Shown piece by piece: positions 18,005 through 27,787 of a stretch of DNA of 64,000 nt (position 1 is its first letter; every line of letters begins with the position of its first letter). The notes below the pieces were generated by a model that saw only the letters and a list, made by a program, of their open reading frames with translations, was not told the DNA's origin and made no database searches. The translations under genes were made by a program, and so were the position numbers. This DNA is from Pseudomonas graminis (GTDB lineage: Bacteria; Pseudomonadota; Gammaproteobacteria; Pseudomonadales; Pseudomonadaceae), in the NCBI RefSeq assembly GCF_004364335.1, contig NZ_SOCR01000006.1, forward strand, positions 281,873 through 345,872, read 5' to 3'.

Positions 18005-20650
18005 ATGCAAGACCTCGATCCCGTCGAAACCCAGGAATGGCTGGACGCCCTGGAATCGGTTCTCGACAAAGAAGGCGAAGACCGTGCTCATTACCTGATG
18101 ACCCGCATGGGTGAGCTGGCCACACGAAGTGGTTCGCAACTGCCTTACGCCATCACCACACCTTATCGCAACACCATCCCCGTTACCCACGAAGCACGCA
18201 TGCCCGGCGACCTGTTCATGGAACGCCGCATTCGCTCGCTGGTACGTTGGAACGCTTTGGCGATGGTGGTCAAGACCAACATCGGCGACCCGGATCTGGG
18301 CGGCCACATCTCCAGCTTCGCTTCCAGTGCAACCTTGTACGACATCGGCTTCAACTACTTCTTCCAGGCCCCGACCGACGAACACGGCGGCGACCTGATC
18401 TACTTCCAGGGTCACGCATCGCCAGGCGTCTACGCCCGTGCGTTCATGGAAGGCCGCATCACCGAAGACCAGATGAATAACTTCCGTCAGGAAGTCGATG
18501 GCAACGGTCTGTCGTCTTACCCGCACCCGTGGCTGATGAAAGATTTCTGGCAGTTCCCGACCGTTTCCATGGGTCTGGGTCCGATTCAGGCGATCTACCA
18601 GGCGCGCTTCATGAAGTACCTGGAACACCGCGGCTACATCCCGGAAGGCAAGCAGAAAGTCTGGTGTTTCCTGGGCGACGGCGAGACTGACGAGCCGGAA
18701 TCCCTGGGCGCCATCGCCCTGGCCGGTCGCGAGAAGCTCGACAACCTGATCTTCGTCGTGAACTGCAACCTGCAGCGTCTGGACGGTCCGGTTCGCGGCA
18801 ACGCCAAGATCATCCAGGAACTGGAAGGCGTGTTCCGCGGTGCTCAGTGGAACGTGACCAAAGTCATCTGGGGCCGTTTCTGGGACCCACTGCTGGCCAA
18901 GGACGTCGACGGCATCCTGCAACGTCGCATGGACGAAGTCATCGACGGCGAATACCAGAACTACAAAGCCAAAGACGGCGCTTTCGTGCGCGAACACTTC
19001 TTCAACTCGCCAGAACTCAAGGCGATGGTTGCGGATATGTCCGACGACGAAATCTGGAAACTCAACCGTGGCGGCCACGACCCGTACAAGGTCTACGCGG
19101 CGTACCACAGCGCGGTGAACCACAAGGGTCAGCCTACCGTGGTTCTGGCCAAGACCATCAAGGGTTATGGCACCGGTGCCGGTGAAGCGAAAAACACTGC
19201 GCACAACACCAAGAAGGTCGACGTCGACAGCCTGCGTCACTTCCGTGACCGCTTCGACATCCCGATCAAAGACGATCAGCTCGAAGCCCTGCCGTTCTTC
19301 AAGCCGGAAGAAGGCAGCGCCGAAGCGCGTTACCTGGCCGAGCGTCGTGCTGCACTGGGCGGCTTCGTGCCACAGCGTCGCGCGCAGAGCTTCAGCCTGC
19401 CGACCCCGCCACTGGAAACCCTCAAGGCGATCCTTGACGGCTCCGGCGACCGCGAAATCTCCACCACCATGGCCTTCGTCCGCATCCTGACTCAACTGGT
19501 CAAGGACAAGGAAGTGGGTCAGCGCATCGTTCCGATCATCCCGGACGAAGCCCGTACCTTCGGTATGGAAGGCATGTTCCGCCAGCTGGGTATCTATTCG
19601 TCCGTAGGCCAGCTGTACGAGCCGGTCGACAAAGAACAAGTGATGTTCTATCGCGAGGACAAGAAAGGTCAGATCCTCGAGGAAGGCATCAACGAAGCGG
19701 GTGCGATGTCGTCGTTCATCGCAGCAGGTACGTCGTACAGCAGCCACAACCAGCCGATGATTCCGTTCTACATCTTCTACTCGATGTTCGGTTTCCAGCG
19801 TATCGGCGACCTGGCATGGGCTGCAGGCGACAGCCGCACCCGTGGCTTCCTGATCGGCGGCACCGCCGGTCGTACCACCCTGAACGGTGAAGGTCTGCAG
19901 CACGAAGACGGTCACAGCCACATTCTGGCCTCGACCATCCCGAACTGCCGCACCTTCGATCCAACCTACGGCTACGAGCTGGCGGTGATCATTCAGGACG
20001 GCATGAAGAAGATGTTCGAAGAACAACAGGACGTCTTCTACTACCTGACCGTGATGAACGAGTCCTACACGCAACCTGCCATGCCGGCCGGTTCCGAGGA
20101 AGGCATTATCAAGGGCATGTACCTGCTCGAAGAAGACACCAAAGAAGCCGCGCACCACGTGCAGCTGCTGGGTTCGGGCACCATCCTGCGTGAAGTGCGC
20201 GAGGCGGCGAAGATCCTGCGCGAGCAGTTCAACATTGGTGCGGACGTCTGGAGCGTCACCAGCTTCAACGAATTGCGTCGCGACGGCCTGGCCGTAGAGC
20301 GCAGCAACCGTCTGAAGCCGGGGCAGAAGCCACAGCTGAGCTACGTTGAAGAATGCCTCAACGGCCGTAAAGGTCCGGTGATCGCTTCGACCGACTACAT
20401 GAAACTGTTCGCTGACCAGATCCGTCAGTGGGTTCCGACCAAGGAATACAAAGTTCTGGGCACCGACGGTTTCGGCCGTAGCGACAGCCGCAAGAAGCTG
20501 CGCAACTTCTTCGAAGTTGACCGTCACTTCGTGGTGCTGGCCGCCCTGGAAGCCTTGGCCGATCGCGGCGATATCGAACCTAAAGTCGTGGCGGAAGCCA
20601 TTGCCAAGTTCGGCATCGATCCTGAAAAGCGCAACCCGCTGGACTGCTAA
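18005..20650 (+). CDS. aceE: Pyruvate dehydrogenase E1 component, homodimeric type
   Basis: An 881-residue E1p subunit. It decarboxylates pyruvate with thiamine diphosphate and passes the acetyl group to the lipoyl arms of AceF. The thiamine-binding motif begins at CFLGDGETDEPE and closes at VVNCNLQRLDGP, the arrangement known from E. coli AceE. Length and order (aceE then aceF, 147 bases apart) are standard for the pyruvate dehydrogenase complex. The start ATG at 18005 follows TGGAGC. Possible regulation comes from the dyads at 17827 and 17879. A long open frame on the opposite strand (about 17888-20527) is a codon-bias shadow. Confidence 0.97.
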   Translation: MQDLDPVETQEWLDALESVLDKEGEDRAHYLMTRMGELATRSGSQLPYAITTPYRNTIPVTHEARMPGDLFMERRIRSLVRWNALAMVVKTNIGDPDLGGHISSFASSATLYDIGFNYFFQAPTDEHGGDLIYFQGHASPGVYARAFMEGRITEDQMNNFRQEVDGNGLSSYPHPWLMKDFWQFPTVSMGLGPIQAIYQARFMKYLEHRGYIPEGKQKVWCFLGDGETDEPESLGAIALAGREKLDNLIFVVNCNLQRLDGPVRGNAKIIQELEGVFRGAQWNVTKVIWGRFWDPLLAKDVDGILQRRMDEVIDGEYQNYKAKDGAFVREHFFNSPELKAMVADMSDDEIWKLNRGGHDPYKVYAAYHSAVNHKGQPTVVLAKTIKGYGTGAGEAKNTAHNTKKVDVDSLRHFRDRFDIPIKDDQLEALPFFKPEEGSAEARYLAERRAALGGFVPQRRAQSFSLPTPPLETLKAILDGSGDREISTTMAFVRILTQLVKDKEVGQRIVPIIPDEARTFGMEGMFRQLGIYSSVGQLYEPVDKEQVMFYREDKKGQILEEGINEAGAMSSFIAAGTSYSSHNQPMIPFYIFYSMFGFQRIGDLAWAAGDSRTRGFLIGGTAGRTTLNGEGLQHEDGHSHILASTIPNCRTFDPTYGYELAVIIQDGMKKMFEEQQDVFYYLTVMNESYTQPAMPAGSEEGIIKGMYLLEEDTKEAAHHVQLLGSGTILREVREAAKILREQFNIGADVWSVTSFNELRRDGLAVERSNRLKPGQKPQLSYVEECLNGRKGPVIASTDYMKLFADQIRQWVPTKEYKVLGTDGFGRSDSRKKLRNFFEVDRHFVVLAALEALADRGDIEPKVVAEAIAKFGIDPEKRNPLDC

Positions 20651-20797
20651 GGTCTGCGTAACGATCGAATAGAGCGCTGAAAATGTGCGCGAAACAGCCG
20701 CCGATGCGGAATTTACTTCGGTAAATGAGCATCCAGGCTGTTTCGTCGCAAATGAATCGGCGCAGTCGAGGAACAGGTTCTCCTAAGGAGAGACATT

Positions 20798-22468
20798 GTG
20801 AGTGAGTTAATTCGAGTACCCGACATCGGCAACGGTGAAGGTGAAGTCATTGAGTTGATGGTCAAGGTCGGTGATCGCATCGAGGCTGACCAGAGCGTGC
20901 TGACGCTGGAGTCGGACAAGGCAAGCATGGAAATCCCTGCGCCTAAAGCCGGTGTCATCAAGGCGATGAAAGTGAAGCTGGGCGACCGCCTGAAAGAAGG
21001 CGACGAATTGTTTGAGCTCGAAGTGGAAGGCGAAGCGGCGGCCGAGCCTGCTGCTGCACCTGCTGCTGCCGCGCCAGCCCCTGCCGCTGAAAAGCCTGCC
21101 GAGAAGCCAGCCGAAGCCGAACCTGCGCCTGCCGCAGCGGCGGCTCCTGCTGCTTCCGATACCGTTCAGGACATTCACGTTCCGGACATCGGCTCGTCGG
21201 GCAAGGCTCGCATCATCGAGCTGATGGTCAAAGTGGGCGACAGCATCGAAGCTGATCAATCCTTGATCACCCTGGAATCCGACAAAGCCTCGATGGAGAT
21301 CCCGTCTCCCGCCGCAGGCGTTGTCGAAAGCATCAGCGTCAAGGTCGAAGACGAAGTCGGCACCGGCGACCTGATCCTGAAATTGAAAGTGGCGGGTGCC
21401 GCACCTGCTGCCGCGCCTGCTCAGGCGGCTGCCCCGGCTCCGGCCAAGGCTGAAGCGGCTGCTCCGGCGGCCGCTGCTGCTCCGGCGGCGAAAGCTGAAA
21501 GCGCGCCTGCTCCTGCAGCTGCGCCAGCCGCTGCACCTGCGAACAATGGCGCCAAGGTTCACGCTGGCCCGGCTGTTCGTCAGTTGGCGCGCGAGTTTGG
21601 CGTCGAGCTGAACGCTGTTTCGGCAACCGGCCCACACGGTCGCGTGCTGAAAGAAGACGTGCAGGCGTACGTCAAATCGATCATGACCAAGTCCAAGGAC
21701 GCGCCTGCTGCTGGCGGCGCTGCCGGCGGCATGGGCATCCCGCCGATTCCCGAAGTCGATTTCAGCCGTTTCGGCGAAACCGAAGAAGTGCCGATGACGC
21801 GTCTGATGCAGCTGGGCGCAACCGGTCTGCATCGCAGCTGGCTGAACATTCCGCACGTGACGCAATTCGACCAGGCCGACATCACCGACCTGGAAGCTTT
21901 CCGTATCGCGCAGAAAGCCGTGGCTGAAAAAGCCGGCGTGAAGCTGACCGTGCTGCCGCTGCTGCTCAAGGCCAGCGCGCACATGCTCAAGGAGCTGCCG
22001 GACTTCAACAGTTCGCTGGCGCCAAGCGGCAAAGCGATCATTCGCAAGAAATACTTCAACATCGGCTTCGCGGTGGATACGCCAGAAGGCCTGCTGGTCC
22101 CGGTGATCAAGAACGTCGACCAGAAGAGCCTGCTGCAACTGGCGGCCGAAGCAGCCGAGCTGGCGGAAAAAGCACGCTCCAAAAAGCTGTCGGCCAACGA
22201 CATGCAAGGCGCCTGCTTCACCATCTCCAGCCTGGGCCACATTGGCGGGACCGGCTTCACGCCGATCGTCAACGCGCCGGAAGTGGCGATCCTGGGTGTG
22301 TCCAAGGCCACCATGCAACCGGTCTGGGATGGCAAGGCTTTCCAGCCACGCCTGATGCTGCCGCTGTCGCTGTCCTACGATCACCGCGTGATCAATGGCG
22401 CCGCAGCAGCACGTTTCACCAAGCGTCTGAGCGAATTGCTGGCGGATATCCGCACAATTCTGTTGTAA
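20798..22468 (+). CDS. aceF: Pyruvate dehydrogenase E2, dihydrolipoyllysine-residue acetyltransferase
   Basis: A 556-residue E2p subunit starting at GTG after the strong site TAAGGAG. It has two lipoyl domains, each with ESDKASMEIP-like motifs (lipoyl lysines K41 and K163), joined by long Ala/Pro-rich linkers. A peripheral subunit-binding domain follows (VRQLAREFGVELNAV...GPHGRVLKEDV). The C-terminal acyltransferase domain ends with SYDHRVINGAAAARF, where the HxxxDG motif is H529xxxN533G. Asn in place of Asp is, as I recall, also seen in Azotobacter-type E2p. It forms the core of the complex, moving acetyl groups to CoA. A terminator follows at 22536. Confidence 0.97.
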   Translation: MSELIRVPDIGNGEGEVIELMVKVGDRIEADQSVLTLESDKASMEIPAPKAGVIKAMKVKLGDRLKEGDELFELEVEGEAAAEPAAAPAAAAPAPAAEKPAEKPAEAEPAPAAAAAPAASDTVQDIHVPDIGSSGKARIIELMVKVGDSIEADQSLITLESDKASMEIPSPAAGVVESISVKVEDEVGTGDLILKLKVAGAAPAAAPAQAAAPAPAKAEAAAPAAAAAPAAKAESAPAPAAAPAAAPANNGAKVHAGPAVRQLAREFGVELNAVSATGPHGRVLKEDVQAYVKSIMTKSKDAPAAGGAAGGMGIPPIPEVDFSRFGETEEVPMTRLMQLGATGLHRSWLNIPHVTQFDQADITDLEAFRIAQKAVAEKAGVKLTVLPLLLKASAHMLKELPDFNSSLAPSGKAIIRKKYFNIGFAVDTPEGLLVPVIKNVDQKSLLQLAAEAAELAEKARSKKLSANDMQGACFTISSLGHIGGTGFTPIVNAPEVAILGVSKATMQPVWDGKAFQPRLMLPLSLSYDHRVINGAAAARFTKRLSELLADIRTILL

Positions 22469-22475
22469 GCCGTAC

Positions 22476-22503
22476 AAGGCCCGTTTCACGCGAAACGGGC
22501 CTT
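22476..22503 (+). terminator. Hairpin directly after aceF
   Basis: AAGGCCCGTTTC pairs perfectly with GAAACGGGCCTT across a 4-base loop, eight bases after the aceF stop. It lacks a good T-run, so it may act as a 3' stabiliser or weak terminator ahead of the stronger one at 22536. Confidence 0.65.
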
Positions 22504-22535
22504 CGCTTTCTCGAGCAGCCACGCTCGTACCTCAA

Positions 22536-22561
22536 CCCCGCTCACTGGCGGGGCTTTTTTT
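22536..22561 (+). terminator. Rho-independent terminator of aceEF
   Basis: CCCCGC pairs with GCGGGG across a 6-base loop and is followed by C and seven T residues: a canonical intrinsic terminator for the aceEF transcript. Confidence 0.85.
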
Positions 22562-22928
22562 GCCAGGTGAGAAGCGCGAGGCTCCGCACAAACTGTAGGA
22601 GCCGGCTTGCTGGCGAATGCGATGAAACGGAATCGAACATATCGGCTGACCCAATGCGTTCGTCCAGATGCGACCCAGACCAAGCGCGCGCCTACAGTAT
22701 TCGGTCGAGCTGCCGATACCTGATCATGCACAAAAAACAGCCGCTTCACCCTCACCCCGACAATCCGATCAATTACCTCCAGTAAATCAACCGTCTGCCG
22801 ACAGATTTATAGCACTAAGCCATCGCGCTGACTTGTCAGCCCGTTCGCCATGATGCAACCTTGCGGCACGCGACTTAAAGACGGGCTCCTTGCCCGTGCG
22901 CGACAGCACCCTGAAAGCGAGTTCCTTC
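22562..22928. other. Intergenic region upstream of dipA
   Basis: Contains one single REP (22593-22621) and no supportable gene. A GCGAG-type ribosome binding site precedes the dipA ATG at 22929. I could not fix a promoter. Confidence 0.45.
22593..22621 (+). repeat. Single REP (GCCGGCTTGCTGGC type)
   Basis: CTGTAGGAGCCGGCTTGCTG followed by GCGAATGCG, a solitary copy with no inverted partner nearby. Confidence 0.7.
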
Positions 22929-25622
22929 ATGAAAAGCCAACCTGATGCTGCCGGTAGACCGGCGGCCGAGGTCGTGACGCAATTACCGGTGCCCTCGCGG
23001 CTCGGCATGCTGCGTTTCGAGCGGCTGAATGAACCCAGCTGGGCCATGCTCTATCTGGATCCGAATTGCGAAAAGCAATTCAGCATGCCCGCCGTCGAAC
23101 TCTGCGCGCTGGTGGGCACGCCTTACGCCAGCCTCATGGAGCCCGAAGCGCGCTATCAACTGCACGACGCCGTGCAGATGCAACTGGCGGGCGGCACTCA
23201 TTACCTGATTCGCTACACCCTGCACACGACGCGCGGCCCGTTGGGTCTGGTGGAGATCGGTGAAGGGTACAAGCAACACAATCGGCACCTGCTGCGCGGC
23301 TACCTGATGGTAGTCGGTGAGCAGGTCGAACCCGGTGAACTGATCATCAGCCCCGATCTGGAAGTACAGAACTCGCGCCTGCAAATAGCGCTGGAACTCA
23401 ATCAACGCGCCCAGCACGAACAGTTGCTGCACCTGGAGCGGGTCCGCGGGCAGCAAAGCCTGATTCTGCGCCTGGCGCGCCATCGCTACAGTTCGAACAA
23501 TTCGCTGCAGGAAGCCGCTGAGCTGATCACCAAAAGCGCCTGCGAGATCTACGACATTTCCTGCGCCAGCCTGTGGAACCTCAACGGCAAGACCCTTGAG
23601 CCGATTGCCGAGTATCGCCGCGACACCAGCACGTTCCCCAAGGCCGGCCCGATCGACATCAGCGAATTCCCCAGCTACCTGGACGTCCTGCACACCAGCC
23701 GCGCCATCGACGTCAACGATGTCGAGCAGGATCCGCGTACGCGCGAGCTGGTTCAGCGACTGCGCACCCAGGACATCACCGCCATTCTTGACGCCGCCGT
23801 GCGCATTGATGGCCAAGTCGTCGGCGTGCTGTGCCTCGAGCAGACCGGGACGGCACGGGAATGGCAGTCCGATGAGATTGCCTTTGCCGGTGAGCTGGCC
23901 GATCAGTTTGCCCACGCCATCAACAACCACAACCGCCGCACCGCCACCAGCGCCCTGCATCTGTTTCAGCGTGCGGTGGAGCAGAGCGCCAATGCGTTTT
24001 TGCTGGTCAATCGCGACGGCGTGGTCGAGTACGTCAACCCGAGCTTCACCGAGATCACGCAGTACCCTGCCGATGAGGTTCATGGGCATCGCCTTTCAGA
24101 GCTGCCGGCGCTGGAAAATCTCAGCGCATTGCTGCTCGACGCGAATTCGAGCCTGGTCAGCGGAAACAGCTGGCAGGGCGAGTTCAAAAGCCGACGCAAA
24201 AATCTGGAACCGTACTGGGGCCAGCTGTCGATTTCCAAGGTCTACGGCGACAACCGCGAACTGACCCATTACATCGGCATCTACGAAGACATCACCCAGG
24301 CCAAGCTCTCCCAGCAGCGGATCGAGCGCCTGGCGTACACCGATAATCTGACCAGTCTGGGCAACCGTCCGGCGTTCATCCGAACCCTGGACGAGCACTT
24401 TGCCCGCGACGTCGCGACGCCGATCAGTCTTTTGCTGGTGGACATCGACAACTTCAAGCGCATCAACGACAGCCTGGGTCACCAGACCGGCGACAAGCTG
24501 CTGATCAGCCTCGCCCGCCGCCTGCGCAATAGCCTGAGCCCGACCGGCATTCTGGCGCGCTTTGCCAGTAACGAATTCGCTGTACTGCTCGACGACACCA
24601 GTCCCGAGGAAGGCCAACGGGTGGCCAGCCAGGTGCTAAGCACACTGGACAAGCCCATGTTCGTCGACAATCAGTTGATCAGCGTGACAGGCTCGGTGGG
24701 TTTGGCCTGCGCGCCGATCCATGGCCGCGATCCGCAGACGCTGATGAAGAACGCAGGCCTGGCGCTGCACAAGGCCAAGGCCAACGGCAAGCATCAGGTG
24801 CAGGTGTTCACCGAAGCGCTGAACGCCGAGGCGAGCTACAAGCTGTTCGTCGAGAACAACCTTCGCCGCGCGCTGACGCAGAACGAACTTGAAGTGTTCT
24901 ACCAGCCCAAACTGTGCCTGCGCAGTGGACGTCTGCTGGGCATGGAAGCGCTGCTGCGCTGGAATCATCCGGAAAAAGGCATGATCCGCCCGGACCAGTT
25001 CATCAGCGTTGCCGAAGAAACCGGCCTGATCATCCCGATCGGCAAATGGGTCGCGCGCCAGTCCTGCCGCATGAGCAAGCAACTGACCGCTGCGGGCTAC
25101 GGCAAGCTGCATGTGGCCATCAACGTGTCGCCGAAGCAGTTTTCCGATCCGGAGCTGGTCTCGTCGCTGGCCGGTATTCTGCGCGACGAACAGCTGGACC
25201 CATCGCTGCTGGAGCTGGAACTGACTGAAGGTCTGCTTCTGGAAGCGACCGAAGACACGCGCCTGCAACTCGAGTCGCTGAAGACCCTCGGCCTGACCCT
25301 GGCGATGGATGACTTCGGTACGGGCTATTCGTCGTTCAGTTACCTGAAGAAATTCCCCATCGACGTGATCAAGATCGACCGCAGCTTCATTCGGGACATT
25401 CCCGATGATCAGGACGACATGGAAATCACCTCGGCGGTCATCGCCATGGCCCACAACCTCAAGCTGACCGTGGTCGCCGAAGGCATCGAGACGGCGGCGC
25501 AGCTGGCCTTCCTGCGTCGCCACCGCTGCGATGTCGGTCAGGGCTATCTGTTCGACAAGCCGATTCCGGGCGAAGAGCTGATCGAGAAATTGCGCCGCTA
25601 CCCGCGCGGTCCGCTCGCCTGA
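22929..25622 (+). CDS. dipA: Cyclic-di-GMP phosphodiesterase DipA (GAF-PAS-degenerate GGDEF-EAL)
   Basis: An 897-residue cytoplasmic sensor protein, close to the roughly 899 residues of P. aeruginosa DipA (PA5017), and in the same place between aceF and msrA. Order: N-terminal region, GAF (about 195-322), PAS (about 344-460), GGDEF from about 467 with the signature changed to ASNEF (546-550), and EAL with E673. The EAL domain keeps the metal and catalytic residues: EALLRW, INVSP, ELTE, DDFGTGYSS, KIDRSF, AEGIET. So it should degrade c-di-GMP and not make it; the degenerate GGDEF may bind GTP as a regulator. In P. aeruginosa it affects biofilm dispersal. Start: ATG at 22929; an in-frame start at 22890 would add 13 residues without a better binding site. 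Confidence 0.94.
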   Translation: MKSQPDAAGRPAAEVVTQLPVPSRLGMLRFERLNEPSWAMLYLDPNCEKQFSMPAVELCALVGTPYASLMEPEARYQLHDAVQMQLAGGTHYLIRYTLHTTRGPLGLVEIGEGYKQHNRHLLRGYLMVVGEQVEPGELIISPDLEVQNSRLQIALELNQRAQHEQLLHLERVRGQQSLILRLARHRYSSNNSLQEAAELITKSACEIYDISCASLWNLNGKTLEPIAEYRRDTSTFPKAGPIDISEFPSYLDVLHTSRAIDVNDVEQDPRTRELVQRLRTQDITAILDAAVRIDGQVVGVLCLEQTGTAREWQSDEIAFAGELADQFAHAINNHNRRTATSALHLFQRAVEQSANAFLLVNRDGVVEYVNPSFTEITQYPADEVHGHRLSELPALENLSALLLDANSSLVSGNSWQGEFKSRRKNLEPYWGQLSISKVYGDNRELTHYIGIYEDITQAKLSQQRIERLAYTDNLTSLGNRPAFIRTLDEHFARDVATPISLLLVDIDNFKRINDSLGHQTGDKLLISLARRLRNSLSPTGILARFASNEFAVLLDDTSPEEGQRVASQVLSTLDKPMFVDNQLISVTGSVGLACAPIHGRDPQTLMKNAGLALHKAKANGKHQVQVFTEALNAEASYKLFVENNLRRALTQNELEVFYQPKLCLRSGRLLGMEALLRWNHPEKGMIRPDQFISVAEETGLIIPIGKWVARQSCRMSKQLTAAGYGKLHVAINVSPKQFSDPELVSSLAGILRDEQLDPSLLELELTEGLLLEATEDTRLQLESLKTLGLTLAMDDFGTGYSSFSYLKKFPIDVIKIDRSFIRDIPDDQDDMEITSAVIAMAHNLKLTVVAEGIETAAQLAFLRRHRCDVGQGYLFDKPIPGEELIEKLRRYPRGPLA

Positions 25623-25753
25623 GCCCCCCTTCCCCGCATTACATCAGTGCGGCACACTTGTCGCCCTGCATTTGCATCAGCCGATTCTGACCCCATATAC
25701 GGTTTTCACTGACAACGCATGTTGGTTGTCCTGCCCCAGAGAGGATGTGCCTC

Positions 25754-26416
25754 ATGGTCTTGCGCTCGGAAATACTTGTGAATAAAAACGCTCTCCCTAC
25801 CGCCCAGCAGGCACTGCCTGGGCGCGAAACACCCATGACTCTGCCAGAAACCCATTTCGTCAACGGCAGTCCTCTGCTCGGGCCGTTCTTCAATGACGTC
25901 GAGTTCGCCATTTTTGGCCTGGGTTGCTTCTGGGGGGCGGAACGTCGCTTCTGGCAGCAAGAGGGTGTGGTCAGCACCGTCGTGGGTTACGCGGGTGGAT
26001 TCACGCCGAACCCGACGTACGAAGAAGTCTGCTCGGGCCTGACCGGCCACTCCGAAGTCGTCCTTGTGGTGTATGAGCCTGCGAAGGTCAGCTATGAAGC
26101 CCTGCTGGCGATGTTCTGGGAATTGCACAACCCGACACAGGGCATGCGTCAGGGCAACGACATCGGCACGCAATACCGCTCGGTGATCTACGCGACAACG
26201 CCTGAGCAACTGCAGGCAGCCAAGGCCAGCGCCGAGGTGTATCAAGCCGAACTGGGCAAAGCGGGTCTTGGGGAAATCACCACCGAGATCGACCAGGCGC
26301 CCACCGTGTACTTCGCCGAGGCGTATCACCAGCAATACCTGGCGAAGAATCCCCAAGGCTACTGCGGCATTGGCGGGACGGGCGTCTGCATGCCGCCGAG
26401 TCTGGCCGGTAACTAA
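25754..26416 (+). CDS. msrA: Peptide methionine (S)-S-oxide reductase MsrA
   Basis: A 220-residue MsrA. The catalytic motif GCFWGAE (Cys58) and the downstream [17 protein letters not shown] and [18 protein letters not shown] segments are clear. It reduces methionine-S-sulfoxide in oxidised proteins, using thioredoxin. It has the N-terminal extension usual for pseudomonads ([12 protein letters not shown]). I choose ATG 25754, with GAGAGG upstream, over an in-frame ATG nine bases earlier. C-terminal Cys residues ([13 protein letters not shown]) probably resolve the disulfide. Confidence 0.95.
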   Translation: MVLRSEILVNKNALPTAQQALPGRETPMTLPETHFVNGSPLLGPFFNDVEFAIFGLGCFWGAERRFWQQEGVVSTVVGYAGGFTPNPTYEEVCSGLTGHSEVVLVVYEPAKVSYEALLAMFWELHNPTQGMRQGNDIGTQYRSVIYATTPEQLQAAKASAEVYQAELGKAGLGEITTEIDQAPTVYFAEAYHQQYLAKNPQGYCGIGGTGVCMPPSLAGN

Positions 26417-26445
26417 GCAGCCCCACGGACCCACCGGGCGCTCTT

Positions 26446-26603
26446 CGCAGGACTGGCTTTAGCCGGAAGACGTCGTGTGTCACGCCGCAGAATTGAGGGT
26501 GTTGCACCTGGCCCCTTCCCGGCTGAAGCCGGTCCTACTGATCGATCGCGTTTCCCTTGTAGGACTGGATTTAGCCGGGAAGACGTGAGCCGTCACGCTG
26601 CAG
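26446..26603. repeat. Cluster of three REPs (GGCTTTAGCCGG type) after msrA
   Basis: Copies at 26446-26471 (+), 26513-26538 (-) and 26559-26584 (+), alternating in orientation. Each has the GGCTT(T/C)AGCC core. The cluster fills the gap between the convergent msrA and rlmJ genes. Confidence 0.75.
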
Positions 26604-26616
26604 AAACCCGGCGTAG

Positions 26617-27456
26617 TTATTCCGCAATCAACCAATCCATCTTCCAGTCACCCTGGGTCTGGCCGAGCTTCTTCGCCAGCCATGGCATCAATTCGCGCAG
26701 TTCTTCTTCCAGCCCCCATGGCGGATTGGCGATTGCCAGACCGGAGCCGTTAAGGCTGTTTGGCGTGTCCAGCGGATGCACGAACAACTCGACCCGCAGC
26801 AGCTTCGGCGCGCCGGTTTCGGCCAGGTCCTGATAGAAACGCTTGAGCGCGCGCGGGTCCTTGATCGGGTACCAGATGGCGGCGACGGTCTGGCGCATCC
26901 GCGCGATGGTTTCCTTGAGGGCGACGGAGCAGCGCTTCATCTCGTCGAGCTGCTCGAACGGCGGATCGATCAGCATCACCGCGCGCTTCTCGTGAACCGG
27001 CAACAAGGCGCGGGGCACGTGCCAGCCTTCGCCCAGGTGCACGGCGACACGGCGGTCGTATTTCATGTTGTCTTTGAGCAGCGCGCCGTCTTCGGGGTGC
27101 TTTTCGTTGAGCAGCACACGGTCCTGTTCGCGGGTCAGGCGGCGGGCCAGTTCAGGAGAGCCCGGGTAGTAACGCAGTTCGCCGGTCTTGCGGTTCATCT
27201 GACGGATTGCATCAAGGTAACCAGCCGCCATGTCAGGCACATCGTCGGCATCCCAGAGGCGGCCTATGCCTTCGATCCATTCGCCGGTGCGCGTGGCCTG
27301 ATCGCCCTGCAAGTCATACAGGCCGATGCCCGCGTGGGTGTCGAGGTAAGCGAGTGGCTGCTCCTTGCGCGACATGAGCGCGATCAAGCGAGTCAGAACA
27401 ATGTGTTTGAAAACGTCGGCGTGGTTGCCGGCGTGAAAGGCGTGACGGTAATTCAT
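26617..27456 (-). CDS. rlmJ: 23S rRNA (adenine(2030)-N6)-methyltransferase RlmJ
   Basis: A 279-residue SAM-dependent methyltransferase (former DUF519). The N-terminal MNYRHAFHAGNHADVFKHI is diagnostic, LDTHAGIGLYDL is the SAM-binding loop, and MLIDPPFEQ is the catalytic DPPF motif of N6-adenine methyltransferases. It methylates A2030 of 23S rRNA. The start is the ATG at 27456; the open frame extends 59 codons further upstream, but that part is unlike the family and includes a terminator-like hairpin (27550-27585). That hairpin in the leader is odd (see the separate entry). Confidence 0.94.
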   Translation of the reverse strand: MNYRHAFHAGNHADVFKHIVLTRLIALMSRKEQPLAYLDTHAGIGLYDLQGDQATRTGEWIEGIGRLWDADDVPDMAAGYLDAIRQMNRKTGELRYYPGSPELARRLTREQDRVLLNEKHPEDGALLKDNMKYDRRVAVHLGEGWHVPRALLPVHEKRAVMLIDPPFEQLDEMKRCSVALKETIARMRQTVAAIWYPIKDPRALKRFYQDLAETGAPKLLRVELFVHPLDTPNSLNGSGLAIANPPWGLEEELRELMPWLAKKLGQTQGDWKMDWLIAE

Positions 27457-27787
27457 GGCGGCTCCTGGAAGGCTGCGGAGTTTATCAAAACAGCCGAAGT
27501 TGCGCAGACCGCTCATGCCCTGCCGACGGAGGGAGCCCAGACGACAGGCAAAAAAATCCCCGGTTAAGCCGTTACAAAACCGGGGTGAGGCATGTGCGCG
27601 GGCCAGAGGGTGACCAAACCGTAGTCTGCGCAATGTAAGTGGAGCGATTATGCCAAATGGACTAACCGGTTACATAGCCGAAAACGACACGGTTATACGC
27701 ATGCCAGACATCCACCGAGACAGCCCTTGCCGAGCCGACACGCACAGCACCAGAATCGGATCAATCTCAATAAACGGAGCGCACGTC
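27457..27787. other. Leader region of rlmJ / gap before the 88-aa hypothetical gene
   Basis: These 331 bases hold a minus-strand intrinsic terminator (27550-27585). A possible minus-strand -10 (GCATAAT) is near 27645-27652, about 65-95 bases upstream of the terminator. Nothing codes convincingly. It is also the point where the P. aeruginosa PA5005-PA5018-like order ends and the gbdR-bet block begins. Confidence 0.45.
27550..27585 (-). terminator. Intrinsic terminator on the minus strand, upstream of rlmJ
   Basis: On the minus strand CCCCGGTT pairs with AACCGGGG (12-base loop), followed by A and seven T residues. No protein-coding gene on this strand ends here. It lies about 95 bases before the rlmJ start, so it ends either a small RNA or an attenuated rlmJ leader. 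Confidence 0.75.

Noticed and set aside
17888..20527. Long frame opposite aceE (879 codons)
   Set aside because: Antisense shadow caused by strong codon bias in aceE; its product resembles no family.
20807..22522. Long frame opposite aceF
   Set aside because: Antisense shadow of the aceF coding sequence; low-complexity Arg/Ser runs mirror the Ala/Pro linkers.
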